A stretch of DNA of 44,835 nt, from assembly GCA_944323205.1 (NCBI GenBank), contig CALURO010000015.1, positions 1-44,835 on the forward strand, written 5' to 3'. The notes under the pieces are model-generated. The model made no database searches and was not told the DNA's origin. It saw only the letters and a program-made list of their open reading frames with translations. Position numbers and translations under genes: made by a program. Below, one piece after another: positions 18,045 to 28,400 of the stretch. Origin of the DNA: an uncultured Mucispirillum sp. (GTDB taxonomy: Bacteria; Chrysiogenota; Deferribacteres; Deferribacterales; Mucispirillaceae). How positions within the stretch are numbered: position 1 is the stretch's first letter; each line of letters begins with the position of its first letter.

Positions 18045-18824
18045 ATGAATGAATTTGATAAATTAGTCGATATAGTAAGAACACTTCGTGCACCTAATGG
18101 TTGCCCATGGGATAGAAAACAAACATTATACAGCTTAAAAGATGCTCTGCTTGAAGAAACATGCGAACTGATTGACGCTCTTGATAACAAAGATATAGAA
18201 AATATTAAAGAAGAACTTGGTGATGTGCTTTTACATGTAGTATTTCACTCACAAACTGCCAGTGAAGATGGACTTTTTAATATAGAAGATGTGGCACGCG
18301 GTATTAATGAAAAATTAATACGCAGACACCCTCATGTTTTTAAAAATGAACATTATGAAACAGCTGAACAGGTTAAAGAAAGATGGGACGAAATTAAAAA
18401 AGAAGAAAATAAAGATAAAACTGCACCAGAATCTGTACTTGATAAAGTACCAAAGAGCCTGCCCTCTTTAATGCAGGCAGAAAAACTGCAGAAAAAAGCA
18501 TCTAAATACGGTTTTGACTGGGATAATCCTGAGCAGGTATTTGAAAAACTGCAGGAAGAATTAAATGAACTTCACGATGCTTATAAAGAAAAAGATAAAG
18601 AACATATCAGTGAAGAATTAGGTGATGTAATATTTGTGCTTTCACGCCTTGCCTCCCATTTAGATATTAGCGCCGATGAATCCTTAAGAAAAGTAAATAA
18701 TAAATTTCGCAGACGGTTTGGCTTTATAGAAAAAGCACTAAAAGAAACAGGCAAAACATTAGAAACATCAACTGTTGCAGAAATGGAAGAAAAGTGGCAG
18801 GAAGCTAAAAGAAAGGGATTATAA
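18045..18824 (+). CDS. mazG: Nucleoside triphosphate pyrophosphohydrolase MazG
   Basis: 259 residues, the two-domain length of E. coli MazG. The N-terminal unit has LRAPNGCPWDRKQT and EELGDVLLHVVFHSQ; the C-terminal unit repeats the pattern (EELGDVIFVLSRLA) with the metal-binding E-E-x-x-E/D set. It hydrolyses NTPs and (d)NTP damage products to monophosphates. AGGAG lies 8 bases before the ATG. It is convergent with the lipoprotein gene at 18864, only 39 bases away with no obvious shared terminator. Confidence 0.95.
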   Translation: MNEFDKLVDIVRTLRAPNGCPWDRKQTLYSLKDALLEETCELIDALDNKDIENIKEELGDVLLHVVFHSQTASEDGLFNIEDVARGINEKLIRRHPHVFKNEHYETAEQVKERWDEIKKEENKDKTAPESVLDKVPKSLPSLMQAEKLQKKASKYGFDWDNPEQVFEKLQEELNELHDAYKEKDKEHISEELGDVIFVLSRLASHLDISADESLRKVNNKFRRRFGFIEKALKETGKTLETSTVAEMEEKWQEAKRKGL

Positions 18825-18863
18825 TTAATTCCTTTCTATACATTTTATTCTGATTTAATATTA

Positions 18864-19808
18864 TCATCTTCTAAACTGTTTTTGAACTTTATTTTCAAGC
18901 CTTTCATATTCTGAGCTGATTTTTTCCAGTATAATTGTATTTTTAACATCTATTGCCATATTTTTTCCAACTGCTTTTATCTTTTTATCTTTTAATATCA
19001 TATCTATTCGTATGAAACCATCTTCAAGCATACTTAACTGAAATGTGCTTGTATTAAATGCATTTGAAATATTAGAAGGGCTTTTTGTTAAAGTGTTATA
19101 ATTCCAATTAGTAATTCCTTTACCTTGTAATAATATGCTGTCTTGAATAGGGGAATATAGAGTATACTGATATTTGTCAGCTGGAGCATTTTCAATAATA
19201 CCACCTTCCATTTGCAGACGAGATATAATATTTATATTGTTATTTTTATCATAATATATTGTAACAACACCATCTAAAATTTTAGACTGGGTAAGCAGGC
19301 TGCACTGGTTTTTTATGCCGTTATTAACAATATCTGGATATAATTCCTGTGCTTTTTTACAGTCATTTGAGATATAATACATATCTGCAACACTTCCAAA
19401 AATCGCATTATCCACCTTTATAATCTGTGAACCAAAAAAAGTAATTTTATATGTTCCTAAAAGACTGTTGTTTATAAGAGAACTGTCTGATATATGTAAT
19501 TCTGTAATCTTTTCTTTTAAATTACTATTTAAAACTTGCGAAGATATAACACTTTTATTGTCTAAATTATGCAGGTCTGTCTGCTGAGATGAGCTATTGG
19601 AATGATTAATAAGACTATTATCTTCAAAACTATTAACATTATTTAAATTATTAGCAGAATTATCTACATTTATATTTGCTTGATTTTCAGATACAGCATA
19701 ACTGTCTTCAGCTGCCTTATCATAAGAAACATTATTTCTTTCATTAAAACAGCCTGAAAATACAGCACTTATTAAAATAAAGCAGATAATATATATATGT
19801 TTTTTCAC
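18864..19808 (-). CDS. Lipoprotein, paralogue 3 with a long Asn/Ser-rich linker
   Basis: 314 residues with a signal peptide and lipobox FSGC. It starts at GTG, and I see no good ribosome site before it, which is odd for this genome. Residues about 25-110 are Asn/Ser-rich and probably unstructured; the rest is the family core shared with paralogues 1 and 2 (YKITFFGS, YYISNDC, ELYPDI, KNQC, VKNTIILEKIS). The core is closest to paralogue 1. It follows two beta-barrel genes, mirroring the order at 344-2606. The longer linker could let the core reach further from the membrane (inference). Function unknown. Confidence 0.82.
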   Translation of the reverse strand: MKKHIYIICFILISAVFSGCFNERNNVSYDKAAEDSYAVSENQANINVDNSANNLNNVNSFEDNSLINHSNSSSQQTDLHNLDNKSVISSQVLNSNLKEKITELHISDSSLINNSLLGTYKITFFGSQIIKVDNAIFGSVADMYYISNDCKKAQELYPDIVNNGIKNQCSLLTQSKILDGVVTIYYDKNNNINIISRLQMEGGIIENAPADKYQYTLYSPIQDSILLQGKGITNWNYNTLTKSPSNISNAFNTSTFQLSMLEDGFIRIDMILKDKKIKAVGKNMAIDVKNTIILEKISSEYERLENKVQKQFRR

Positions 19809-19839
19809 AGTGTAGTTAATATTTTAAACTGAAAATAGT

Positions 19840-19864
19840 TATAAAAAGGGCAGCATCACCACCC
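19840..19864 (-). terminator. Weak terminator or attenuator between barrel and lipoprotein genes
   Basis: The minus strand has AAAGGG and CCCTTTTT around a GC-containing loop, 15 bases past the barrel stop and 32 bases before the lipoprotein start. If active it would lower lipoprotein expression relative to the barrels. Confidence 0.4.
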
Positions 19865-19878
19865 TTTATATATTTATA

Positions 19879-20502
19879 TTACCAAATAAAACCAACTTCA
19901 GCACCAACAGTCCAGCCTGAAAAATCATATGTTCTGTTATTTAATTTTGCTTGATGATATAAGTATTCTGTGCCTACACCTACAAATAAAAATTTAAGTG
20001 CCTGCAGCCTTAAACCAGCTTTTGCTGAAAAACCTACATCAAAAGTTGAATCACTTGTTGAAGACTGACCTATTAAATCTAAAGTAGAATTTATACCACT
20101 AACATGGAAGGAAGGACCAATACCAATATATGGCCTTAAAGAAATTACATCAATACCTAATTTTGGCTGCAGCATTAAATATGGTTTCATATCAAAAGAC
20201 CATAATGCTTCAGTATAACTAACTATATGCTGATTATTTGCATACAAACTGTATTCATTAGTAGCCCATCTGCCGCCAAGAGTAACTTCTAAACCTATAA
20301 AACGCCATAAGTCGCCGCCAATAGTGATAGTTGCAGGGCCCTGCAGTCCTTCCATTGATTTACTGTCAGGAAATGTATAAGAATAACCAACTAAAAACCA
20401 TCCATCATTACTTCTTGATTTACTTTCCTGTGCATAAGCACTGCTAAAAGTTACCGCAAAAAAAGCTGCAATAACAAAAGAGATTTTCATAAATACTTTC
20501 AT
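19879..20502 (-). CDS. Outer-membrane beta-barrel protein, paralogue
   Basis: 207 residues with a signal peptide (cleavage near AYAQ). It shares with 2049-2606 and 20541-21080 the blocks VGYSY, GP-x-TITIGG-x-L, W-x-x-DMKPY, PYIGIGP, FSAKAGLR, GTEYLYH and a final strand ending GFIW. Between the conserved strands it has longer loops than the other two. It is the second of two adjacent barrel genes, 38 bases after the first. Outer-membrane location follows from the signal peptide and terminal aromatic; the ligand is unknown. Confidence 0.82.
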   Translation of the reverse strand: MKVFMKISFVIAAFFAVTFSSAYAQESKSRSNDGWFLVGYSYTFPDSKSMEGLQGPATITIGGDLWRFIGLEVTLGGRWATNEYSLYANNQHIVSYTEALWSFDMKPYLMLQPKLGIDVISLRPYIGIGPSFHVSGINSTLDLIGQSSTSDSTFDVGFSAKAGLRLQALKFLFVGVGTEYLYHQAKLNNRTYDFSGWTVGAEVGFIW

Positions 20503-20540
20503 TTTTCACCTCATATAATTAATATTGTGTGATAATCAAA

Positions 20541-21080
20541 TTAAAAAACTACACCTATTTCGCCGCCAAACATAATACCTGATGCATTATATTTGTTTTT
20601 TATACCATTATATTCCACTTCTAACGGATTATATAAATACTCAACACCAACACCAAATAAAAATCCATTTTCAACAAATCTTACACCAGCTTTTGCAGAA
20701 AATCCATAAGAAAATATATTATTTGCATAATTTGTATTATTAGCAGATATCTGCGGACCTATACCAATATATGGCAGCACATCAAACATTCCTGTATCAA
20801 AGCTAGGCTGTAACAAAAAATCTAGACGGATAGGCATTGTATTAATATCAGTATCTGCCTGTTTTGTCTGCAAATCCCATAAATAACCAATACTGAAATC
20901 TATAGCCACCCAGTCAGTAACCTGACCGCCAATTGTTAGATTAACAGGACCCATAGGAGCTTTTGCACCGCTTTCTTCTGGGAGATAATAACTGTAGCCT
21001 AGATTTATCCACATATCTTCTGCATAAGAATAACCAGCAAAAGATATTAAAAACATAATTACAATTAATGCTTTTTTCAT
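20541..21080 (-). CDS. Outer-membrane beta-barrel protein, paralogue
   Basis: 179 residues. The signal peptide is followed by INLGYSYYLPEE, GPVNLTIGG, LPYIGIGP, FSAKAGVR and GVEYLYN, and the protein ends EIGVVF. It is the leading gene of the second lipoprotein/barrel locus, 124 bases from the CNNM-type gene with that gene's terminator in between. It is the shortest of the three paralogues and probably the simplest 8-stranded form. Confidence 0.82.
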   Translation of the reverse strand: MKKALIVIMFLISFAGYSYAEDMWINLGYSYYLPEESGAKAPMGPVNLTIGGQVTDWVAIDFSIGYLWDLQTKQADTDINTMPIRLDFLLQPSFDTGMFDVLPYIGIGPQISANNTNYANNIFSYGFSAKAGVRFVENGFLFGVGVEYLYNPLEVEYNGIKNKYNASGIMFGGEIGVVF

Positions 21081-21153
21081 TATAACACCTCACTAGCATA
21101 TAGTCGTAAATCATACAATGATAGTTACAATAAATATAATATTTTATAAAAAT

Positions 21154-21178
21154 TAAACCCACATTATAAATGCGGGTT
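21154..21178 (-). terminator. Rho-independent terminator of the CNNM/CorC-type gene
   Basis: The minus strand reads AAACCCGCATT, a 3-base loop, AATGTGGGTTT (one G-U pair), then a T-rich tail, 27 bases past the stop. Confidence 0.8.
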
Positions 21179-21204
21179 TGAAATTAGATATTTTATAATA
21201 TGAT

Positions 21205-22545
21205 TTATTCAAAGCTCTCTGAACTTTCTGTATCATTTTGCTTTAATACAGCTTTTATCTTTTTAACACGGTTGCCATCAACTTCCAATACTTCATATAT
21301 ACAGGATTCATCTTCTGCTTTATCACCTGCAACTGGTACCCTGCCTAAAAGATTAAATACATAACCACCGATTGTTACCTGTTCTTCATCGTCAAAGTTA
21401 ATGCCTATTCTTTCTCCAGAATCTTCTAATGATGCCATACCGTCAAATTCAAATGTATTTTCATCTATCTGTTTACATTCTTCTGTTTTTTCGTCATGTT
21501 CATCAGATATATCACCCATAATTTCTTCAATAATATCTTCCATAGTTAAAAGACCAGCCGTTCCGCCATATTCATCTAACACTAATGCTGTATGTATTTG
21601 GCGTCTGTTCATTTTAGCAAGAATATCTGAAATAGATGCAGTTTCTGGCACTATTATCATTTCCCTTATAAGTTTTGATAAATCATTACAAGGTGTTTGT
21701 GCAAGCTGATTTTCAAGTAAATCTCTAATATGTATCATACCTACAATAGAATCTTTGCCACCTTCACAATATGGATATCTTGTATGGTTTGATGCTTTCA
21801 CTATTGCAAGGTTTTCTTCATAAGATTTATCAGCAATAAGACATATAATATCTTTTCGTGGTGTCATTATTTCCTTTGCAACTGTATCTGAAAAATTAAC
21901 TGCATTTTTAATAATTTCTTCTTCAACAGAATCTAATACACCACCTTTTACACTTTCCCCAACAATAAATTTTAACTCTTCTTCTGAATGAGCTGTTTCT
22001 GCTTCTGAGGCAGGGTGTATTCCCATTCTTTTTAGGAAAAATGCAGAAAGAAAATCAAATGTTTTAATTAATGGAAAAAATATTACCCAAAAAAAATGGA
22101 GTGGAGCAGCTATTTTTAAAACGGCACCTTCTGTTTTAGCAATAGCTATAGATTTTGGAATAAGCTCACCCATTACAACATGCATAAGAGTAATAAAAGT
22201 AAAAGCAATAACAAAGCTGACTGTATGAAGCAGAGTTTTATTATCACTAAAAAAGTCTGAAAATAAATATTCTAAAAGTCTTGCAAAAGCAGGCTCACCT
22301 ATCCAACCTAATGCAAGAGATGATAATGTTATACCTAGCTGAGTAGCACTTAAATAAGAATCTAGCTTATGCGTCATATCAAGAGCAAGTTTTGCATTTG
22401 GCCTGCCAACTTTAACCAACTCTTCTAAACGAGAACGTCTTATTTTTACAATTGAAAATTCTGATAAAACAAAGAAACCATTGAGCAAAACGAGAAAAAC
22501 AGCAAGTCCCAGCATCAGGACCGACTCACCAACATTAATGTCCAT
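21205..22545 (-). CDS. CNNM-domain/CBS-pair/CorC_HlyC membrane protein (hemolysin-type)
   Basis: 446 residues with the usual order: CNNM/DUF21 membrane domain (about 1-190, four hydrophobic segments, ATQLGITLSSLALGWIGEPA), two CBS domains (about 215-335, EIMTPRKDIICL and HTALVLDEYGGTAGLLTMED), and a C-terminal transporter-associated CorC_HlyC domain (about 355-435). Relatives transport or regulate Mg2+/Co2+ and Na+; the hemolysin name is historical. It appears to be a single gene with its own terminator. Confidence 0.92.
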   Translation of the reverse strand: MDINVGESVLMLGLAVFLVLLNGFFVLSEFSIVKIRRSRLEELVKVGRPNAKLALDMTHKLDSYLSATQLGITLSSLALGWIGEPAFARLLEYLFSDFFSDNKTLLHTVSFVIAFTFITLMHVVMGELIPKSIAIAKTEGAVLKIAAPLHFFWVIFFPLIKTFDFLSAFFLKRMGIHPASEAETAHSEEELKFIVGESVKGGVLDSVEEEIIKNAVNFSDTVAKEIMTPRKDIICLIADKSYEENLAIVKASNHTRYPYCEGGKDSIVGMIHIRDLLENQLAQTPCNDLSKLIREMIIVPETASISDILAKMNRRQIHTALVLDEYGGTAGLLTMEDIIEEIMGDISDEHDEKTEECKQIDENTFEFDGMASLEDSGERIGINFDDEEQVTIGGYVFNLLGRVPVAGDKAEDESCIYEVLEVDGNRVKKIKAVLKQNDTESSESFE

Positions 22546-22783
22546 TATACTCCCTGTAATTTAATTTATTCCGATTAATTTTTTAACAATCGGTATTTTA
22601 TACAATATCGTATTTTTTTATAATTGCAAGTATTATTTTATGATAAATATAATTTATTTATAAAAAAAACAATTTTAAATCATATTTAATAGCTATTTTT
22701 TACTGGGGGTGCCCCATTTTTTTATTAAAAAATGCAATAACTACTTGATAATATATGTAAAAATATAAATAATTGTAATAACT

Positions 22784-22879
22784 GTCATTCAGAGCCTGAG
22801 CATTCAGGCGAAGAATCTTATAATGTTCTAGCTTGTAAAAATTATAGACTCTTCGGTCGCAAGCTCCCTCTGAGTGACA
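22784..22879. repeat. Palindromic repeat unit 1 (GTCATTC...GAAGAATCT type)
   Basis: TGTCATTCAGAG and GGCGAAGAATCT at the left are mirrored by AGACTCTTCGG and CTCTGAGTGACA at the right, so the RNA would fold into one long hairpin. TCATTC-AGAG...GCGAAGAATC sequences are a common dispersed intergenic repeat type in bacteria. Confidence 0.65.
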
Positions 22880-22906
22880 AAATGGTAATAGTTGCCAATA
22901 TACCAC

Positions 22907-23045
22907 TGTCATTCAGAGCCTACGATAGTAGGCGAAGAATCTATTTAAACTTTTATTTTCAAATTCTTTCCAGCTACGCATTTCTTTTTCCTTCTTATTC
23001 AGTCGGGAAAAAGTGTCCTCGCATAAAACGCTCGTCTGAGTGACA
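22907..23045. repeat. Palindromic repeat unit 2, containing dispersed repeat copy 2
   Basis: It opens TGTCATTCAGAGCC, has GGCGAAGAATCT, and closes GTCTGAGTGACA. Its interior (22969-23022) carries the second copy of the TACGCATTTCT repeat seen at 15973-16026. Confidence 0.6.
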
Positions 23046-23091
23046 TAAGGTGTTTTAAAAAAAATGGGGTACTACCAGCTATTTTTTGCTA

Positions 23092-23120
23092 TTGATTAAA
23101 AAAATAAGTTATGATAATAT
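23092..23120 (+). promoter_or_regulatory. Predicted sigma-70 promoter of gdhA
   Basis: TTGATT (23092-23097), exactly 17 bases, then TAATAT (23115-23120), 27 bases before the ATG. It starts 5 bases outside the proposed target-site duplication of the MITE-like element, so any insertion would have landed just upstream of the promoter. Confidence 0.6.
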
Positions 23121-23123
23121 TAA

Positions 23124-24497
<1,374 letters not shown>

Positions 24498-24511
24498 TAA
24501 ATCATTATAAA

Positions 24512-24546
24512 TTTCACTGGGATAATATGATTTATTCCAGTGAAAA
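24512..24546. terminator. Stem-loop after gdhA
   Basis: TTTCACTGGGATAA and TTTATTCCAGTGAAA form a 14-base stem 15 bases past the gdhA stop. On the plus strand it is followed by A, not T, so termination there is uncertain. Its right arm merges into the adjacent IS-derived repeat. Confidence 0.45.
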
Positions 24547-24827
24547 AAGTCTGTAAATTAAGTTTTATATGATTACATTTTTTACATCCTGCTCTATGAA
24601 TAACAAAATAAAATAATTTAGGCAAGAGCATGAGTTTATTTTCCACAGGCTCTATTATTTACTATATTATAACCTATCCTGCCATCGCAAATCTCACAAA
24701 TAAAATTTTTGTTATTTTATTGTACTTCTTATATATTTTATTCAACTTTTTTTGGGGAAGTTCACTCTTCACTTTGATATAATACAGATTAGGAAATGTG
24801 TTTTTACAGATTTTTTTCTACAAGCTC
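24541..24827. mobile_element. Decayed IS256-derived element (MITE-like)
   Basis: The block is bounded by inverted copies of the terminal repeat found at 264-291: TGAAAAAAGTCTGTAAATTA at the left and TTTACAGATTTTTTTCTACA, then AGCTC, at the right (to 24827). Bases 24541-24641 match, in reverse complement, the region after the transposase at 181-291, including the GTTATTCATAGAGCAGGAT block. No transposase remains. It fills most of the 420-base gap between gdhA and the acetyltransferase; the remainder (24828-24918) is A/T-rich with nothing recognisable. Confidence 0.6.
24744..24764. repeat. Solo relic of an IS3-family terminal repeat
   Basis: TTTTTTTGGGGAAGTTCA closely matches TTTTTTTGGGGTAAGTTCA at the end of the degenerate IS3-family element (44680-44698), differing by one missing base. 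It lies inside the IS256-derived remnant, suggesting layered insertions. Confidence 0.4.
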
Positions 24828-24918
24828 GAAAATTTCTCAGCATAAGACAGATATTGCTTTTTAAGCCTTAAAATTCTTTTTATCGCTTTATTTCAAAAAA
24901 ATTTTATATTATAAATAT

Positions 24919-25446
24919 TTATATTAAAGGATTTTTAATACTATATACATAATGAGGCATATCTATATTATAATAATGCTTTACTATTATATCTTTTACT
25001 ATCATACCATTTCTTTCTGCTACTTTTTGTGATGGGTAGTTATTTGTGCGAATAATGGAGTAAACTTCATCTATTTTTAACTTTTGAAATGAATATTCCT
25101 TACAAGCTGCCGCACTTTCTACTGCATAGCCATTATGCCAGTATGATTTATTAAAAAGATAGCCTATTTCATAAACTTTTTTATCTTTATAATCCTGCAA
25201 AGTAAGACCACACTGACCGATTAATTTATCTTCATTTTTTAATATAACAGCTAAAAGACCAACACCGTCATTTTTATATCTTTCCTGCTGTCTTTCATAC
25301 CATTGTTTAACTTCATAATCAGAAAAGCTATGTTCATAAGCATACATTACTTCTTTATCCTGCAAAATATCGCTTAATGCTTTCATATCAGATAACTGAA
25401 ACTTCCTTAAATAAAGACTTTTTGTTTCAAGAATAATATTATTCAC
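24919..25446 (-). CDS. GNAT-family N-acetyltransferase (RimJ/RimL-like)
   Basis: 175 residues with the GNAT layout: an N-terminal strand (LYLRKFQLSDMKALSDIL), core YEIGYLFNKSYWHNGYAVESA that forms the acetyl-CoA pocket, then IIRTNNYPSQKVAERNGM, the N-x-x-S-x-x-x-A-x-x-x-G motif of the RimJ/RimL subgroup. The target amine (ribosomal protein N-terminus, antibiotic or small molecule) cannot be read. Its start overlaps the RND pump stop by 8 bases, so the two are translationally coupled, an unusual partner for a pump. Confidence 0.88.
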   Translation of the reverse strand: MNNIILETKSLYLRKFQLSDMKALSDILQDKEVMYAYEHSFSDYEVKQWYERQQERYKNDGVGLLAVILKNEDKLIGQCGLTLQDYKDKKVYEIGYLFNKSYWHNGYAVESAAACKEYSFQKLKIDEVYSIIRTNNYPSQKVAERNGMIVKDIIVKHYYNIDMPHYVYSIKNPLI

Positions 25447-28400
25447 CTATTTCACTGCCTTTTTTTCTACTTAAAAATATTGATAATAATGCAGGTATTA
25501 AAAATAGAGTAAATATAGTGGATAAAGCCATACCACCTAATATTACACTACCCATACCGCGATACAGCTCGCTGCCTGCTCCCGGAGCTAAAACTAGTGG
25601 CAGCATACCAAAAAGTGATGTGGCTGTACTCATAAAAATAGGCCTGATTCTTGTTTTTAGAGCATCACGGATTGCACTGCTGCCGCTCATACCGTATTTT
25701 ATATTATTTAATGTCTGGTAAACTATTAAGATAGGGTTATTTACAACTGAGCCTATAAGCATGATAAACCCAAGCATAGTAATAACATCAAGAGACTGTG
25801 GCGTTAAAAATCTATTTACTAAATCAAGCCCAATAAACCCGCCTGATGCTGCAAGTGGCACTGAAAACATAATGATAAATGGATAAAAAAAGTTATTAAG
25901 CAATGCTGCCATTAAAAGATATGTTATAAGAATCGCAAGCATAAAATTACCAGAAAGAGCATTTTTAGCACTTTCAAGTTTTGATGACGCACCACTTGTA
26001 TAAATAGTAACACCCTGTAAAAGCCCTTCTTCTCTCATAGGCTCTAAAACTTTTGTATTTATTTTATCCTGCAGCTGCTCTAATACCATACCTTTTGGAA
26101 GTGTAATAATAAATAAAAACGAACGCTGATAATTGTATCTTCTTATTCTTTCTATACCCATTACTTCCCTTGTTTCTGCTAGGCTTGATATAGGAACAGG
26201 AAAGCCTGAACCAGAGTTTACAAGTATAGAATAAACTTCATCTGGATTATTAAAACTTTTCCTTTCCCCTTGAAGCATTATATCTATTGTGCCAATAGAT
26301 GAATCTTTAAACTCACCAACTTTTCTGCCATCTAAATAGGCATCAACAGATATCCCAAGCTCTGTAGCTGTAATACCTGCAGATTTTAATGCTTCACGGT
26401 TTGGAATAATCTGCACTTCTGGATATACTGGGTTTGATGTAGGGTTTAAACGCAGCTGAACTTCTGGTATTTCATTCATTATCCTGTCTTGAATAAGACG
26501 GACAGTATTTATCAGGCTTTCATACTCCATAGCTCCTGCCACATTCATTAAAAATGTATTACTTGAACCTCTGCCGATATTAAATAACGGCACTTGTGAA
26601 GTAGATGCCGTAATACCGGGTATTCTTGCAGAAACTGATGCTAATAATGGCTGAAGTTCCACAACTCTTGCCTCATCTTTACTTGTTGCACGAAGCGCCA
26701 CATAAGTAGAGCTTGCAATAAATACAAAGCTGTCTATCTGCGGATATCCGTCTTTTTCGCTTTCCATATATGGCTTTAATTCTCTGTATATAAAATCTCC
26801 CATAGCTTTTCTTTCATTATATGAAATACCGGGCGGCGGAGTAAAACGAGACTCTACCATATTTTTATTACCAAGTGGCAGATAATCCATTTTAGGCATA
26901 AGCATATAAGCACTTATAATAGAAAAAGCTGTTACTATAACTATAAAGGAAAATTTTATAATAAACTTAGAATTAATTTTATCTGATATTAATACAATAT
27001 ATTTTACAAAAAAGTTACCAGCAGCAACAAGCAGATTATTTGGGCTGTATTTTATAACCTTTTCTTTTATATTATCATTTACATGCAGTGCAGAAGTTTT
27101 ATTTTTTATTCTGCTTACAATTTGACTGTTTTTTTCTTTCTTATTTTCGCCTGCTGAAAATAATATTTTAGATAATACAGGAATAACAGTAATAGAAGTA
27201 ATCAGACTTAAACCAACAGCAGCACTAACAGCTATTGCAATATCTCCAAAAAGCTGCCCTGCTTCTTCTTTAATAAAAACTATTGGAAGAAATACTGCTA
27301 TTGTTGTTAAAGTAGAAGCAAGCACTGCACCCCACACTTCTTTTGTAGCTGTTACTGCTGCATCAAGTGCTTTTTTACCGTTTGATATATGCCTGTCAAT
27401 ATTTTCAAGCACTACAATAGAGTTATCTATAAGCATACCCACAGAAAAGGCAATACCTGCAAGACTTATTACATTTAATGTTCTTCCAAGCACATGCATA
27501 ATTAAAAATGTACCTATAATGCATATTGGAATAGTAACAGTAATAACTAAAGTAGCACGCAGACTTCTTAAAAATACTAAAAGCACTATAACAGCTAATA
27601 TGCCGCCAGCTATAATATTAGACTTTACTAATGCAATAGCCTGTAAAATATAATTTTTCTGGTCTGATATTTTCACAAACTTTAAGCCGTTATTTTTTAG
27701 TATTCCGTTATTTAAATCTTCTACAACCTTATCTACATCATTCGTAAGCTCTAATACATTAGCCCCTGCCTGAGCAACTATACCAATACTTAAAGCATTT
27801 GTATTACCATAGCTTACAATAGTGTTTCTTTTAGAAAACCCGTAGTCCACATTAGCAATGTCACCAAGTTTAATTCTTGCATTATCACTTGATATTACCA
27901 CAATATCTCTAATATCCTGTGGAGTTTTTGCTTCCCCTATTGTACGGAACCTGTAGTCTTTTGCTCCAAAATCAATAGTGCCGGCAGAAATATTTACATT
28001 TTCCTGATTTAAAGCACTGATGATTGCTGAAAGAGTGATATTGTATGCACTTAACCTGTATGGGTCTACATCTATTTGTATCTGACGAGCTCTTCCACCC
28101 CAGTAGCTTACATCGGCAACACCTTTTACTCTGTCAAAATAAGGCTTAATTGTCTCTTCAAAAAAACTTAAATACTCATCAATAGAGCGTTTATTTGTAT
28201 CATCTGTTAAAAGCATTAAATCTACAACAGAAACAGCGTCTGTATTTGCTGCCCTTATTGTAGGCTGGTTCATATTATCTGGATACCCGCTGACTTCATT
28301 TAACTTATTAGCCACAAGAAGTATCGCATCATTAACAGGAATATCCATATCAAACATTAATGTAATATAAGCAGAACTTTCCCTTGCAGTGCTTTCACAG

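Larger units (their letters stand above)
22702..23076. mobile_element. MITE-like element with nested inverted repeats
   Basis: A 375-base non-coding block is bracketed by the same 11 bases (AGCTATTTTTT at 22691-22701 and 23077-23087), as in a target-site duplication. Its ends are imperfect inverted repeats: GGGGTGCCCCATTTTTTT on the left, and reading inward from the right GTAGTACCCCATTTTTTT. Inside are two palindromic units, each opening TGTCATTCAGAGCC and closing CTGAGTGACA (22784-22879 and 22907-23045). The only frame across it (22700-22912, minus) looks spurious. The block fills most of the 600-base gap between the CNNM-type gene and gdhA; 22546-22690 shows nothing but A/T-rich sequence. 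Confidence 0.55.

Noticed and set aside
22700..22912. A 70-codon open frame on the minus strand
   Set aside because: It lies wholly inside the palindromic MITE-like element, has no ribosome site and encodes a low-quality peptide; it is chance.
22784..23045. CRISPR array
   Set aside because: Only two long palindromic units of unequal length and no regular short spacers.
24512..24546. Strong Rho-independent terminator of gdhA
   Set aside because: The stem is good but is followed by A and not T on the gdhA strand, so I list it only as a weak stem-loop.
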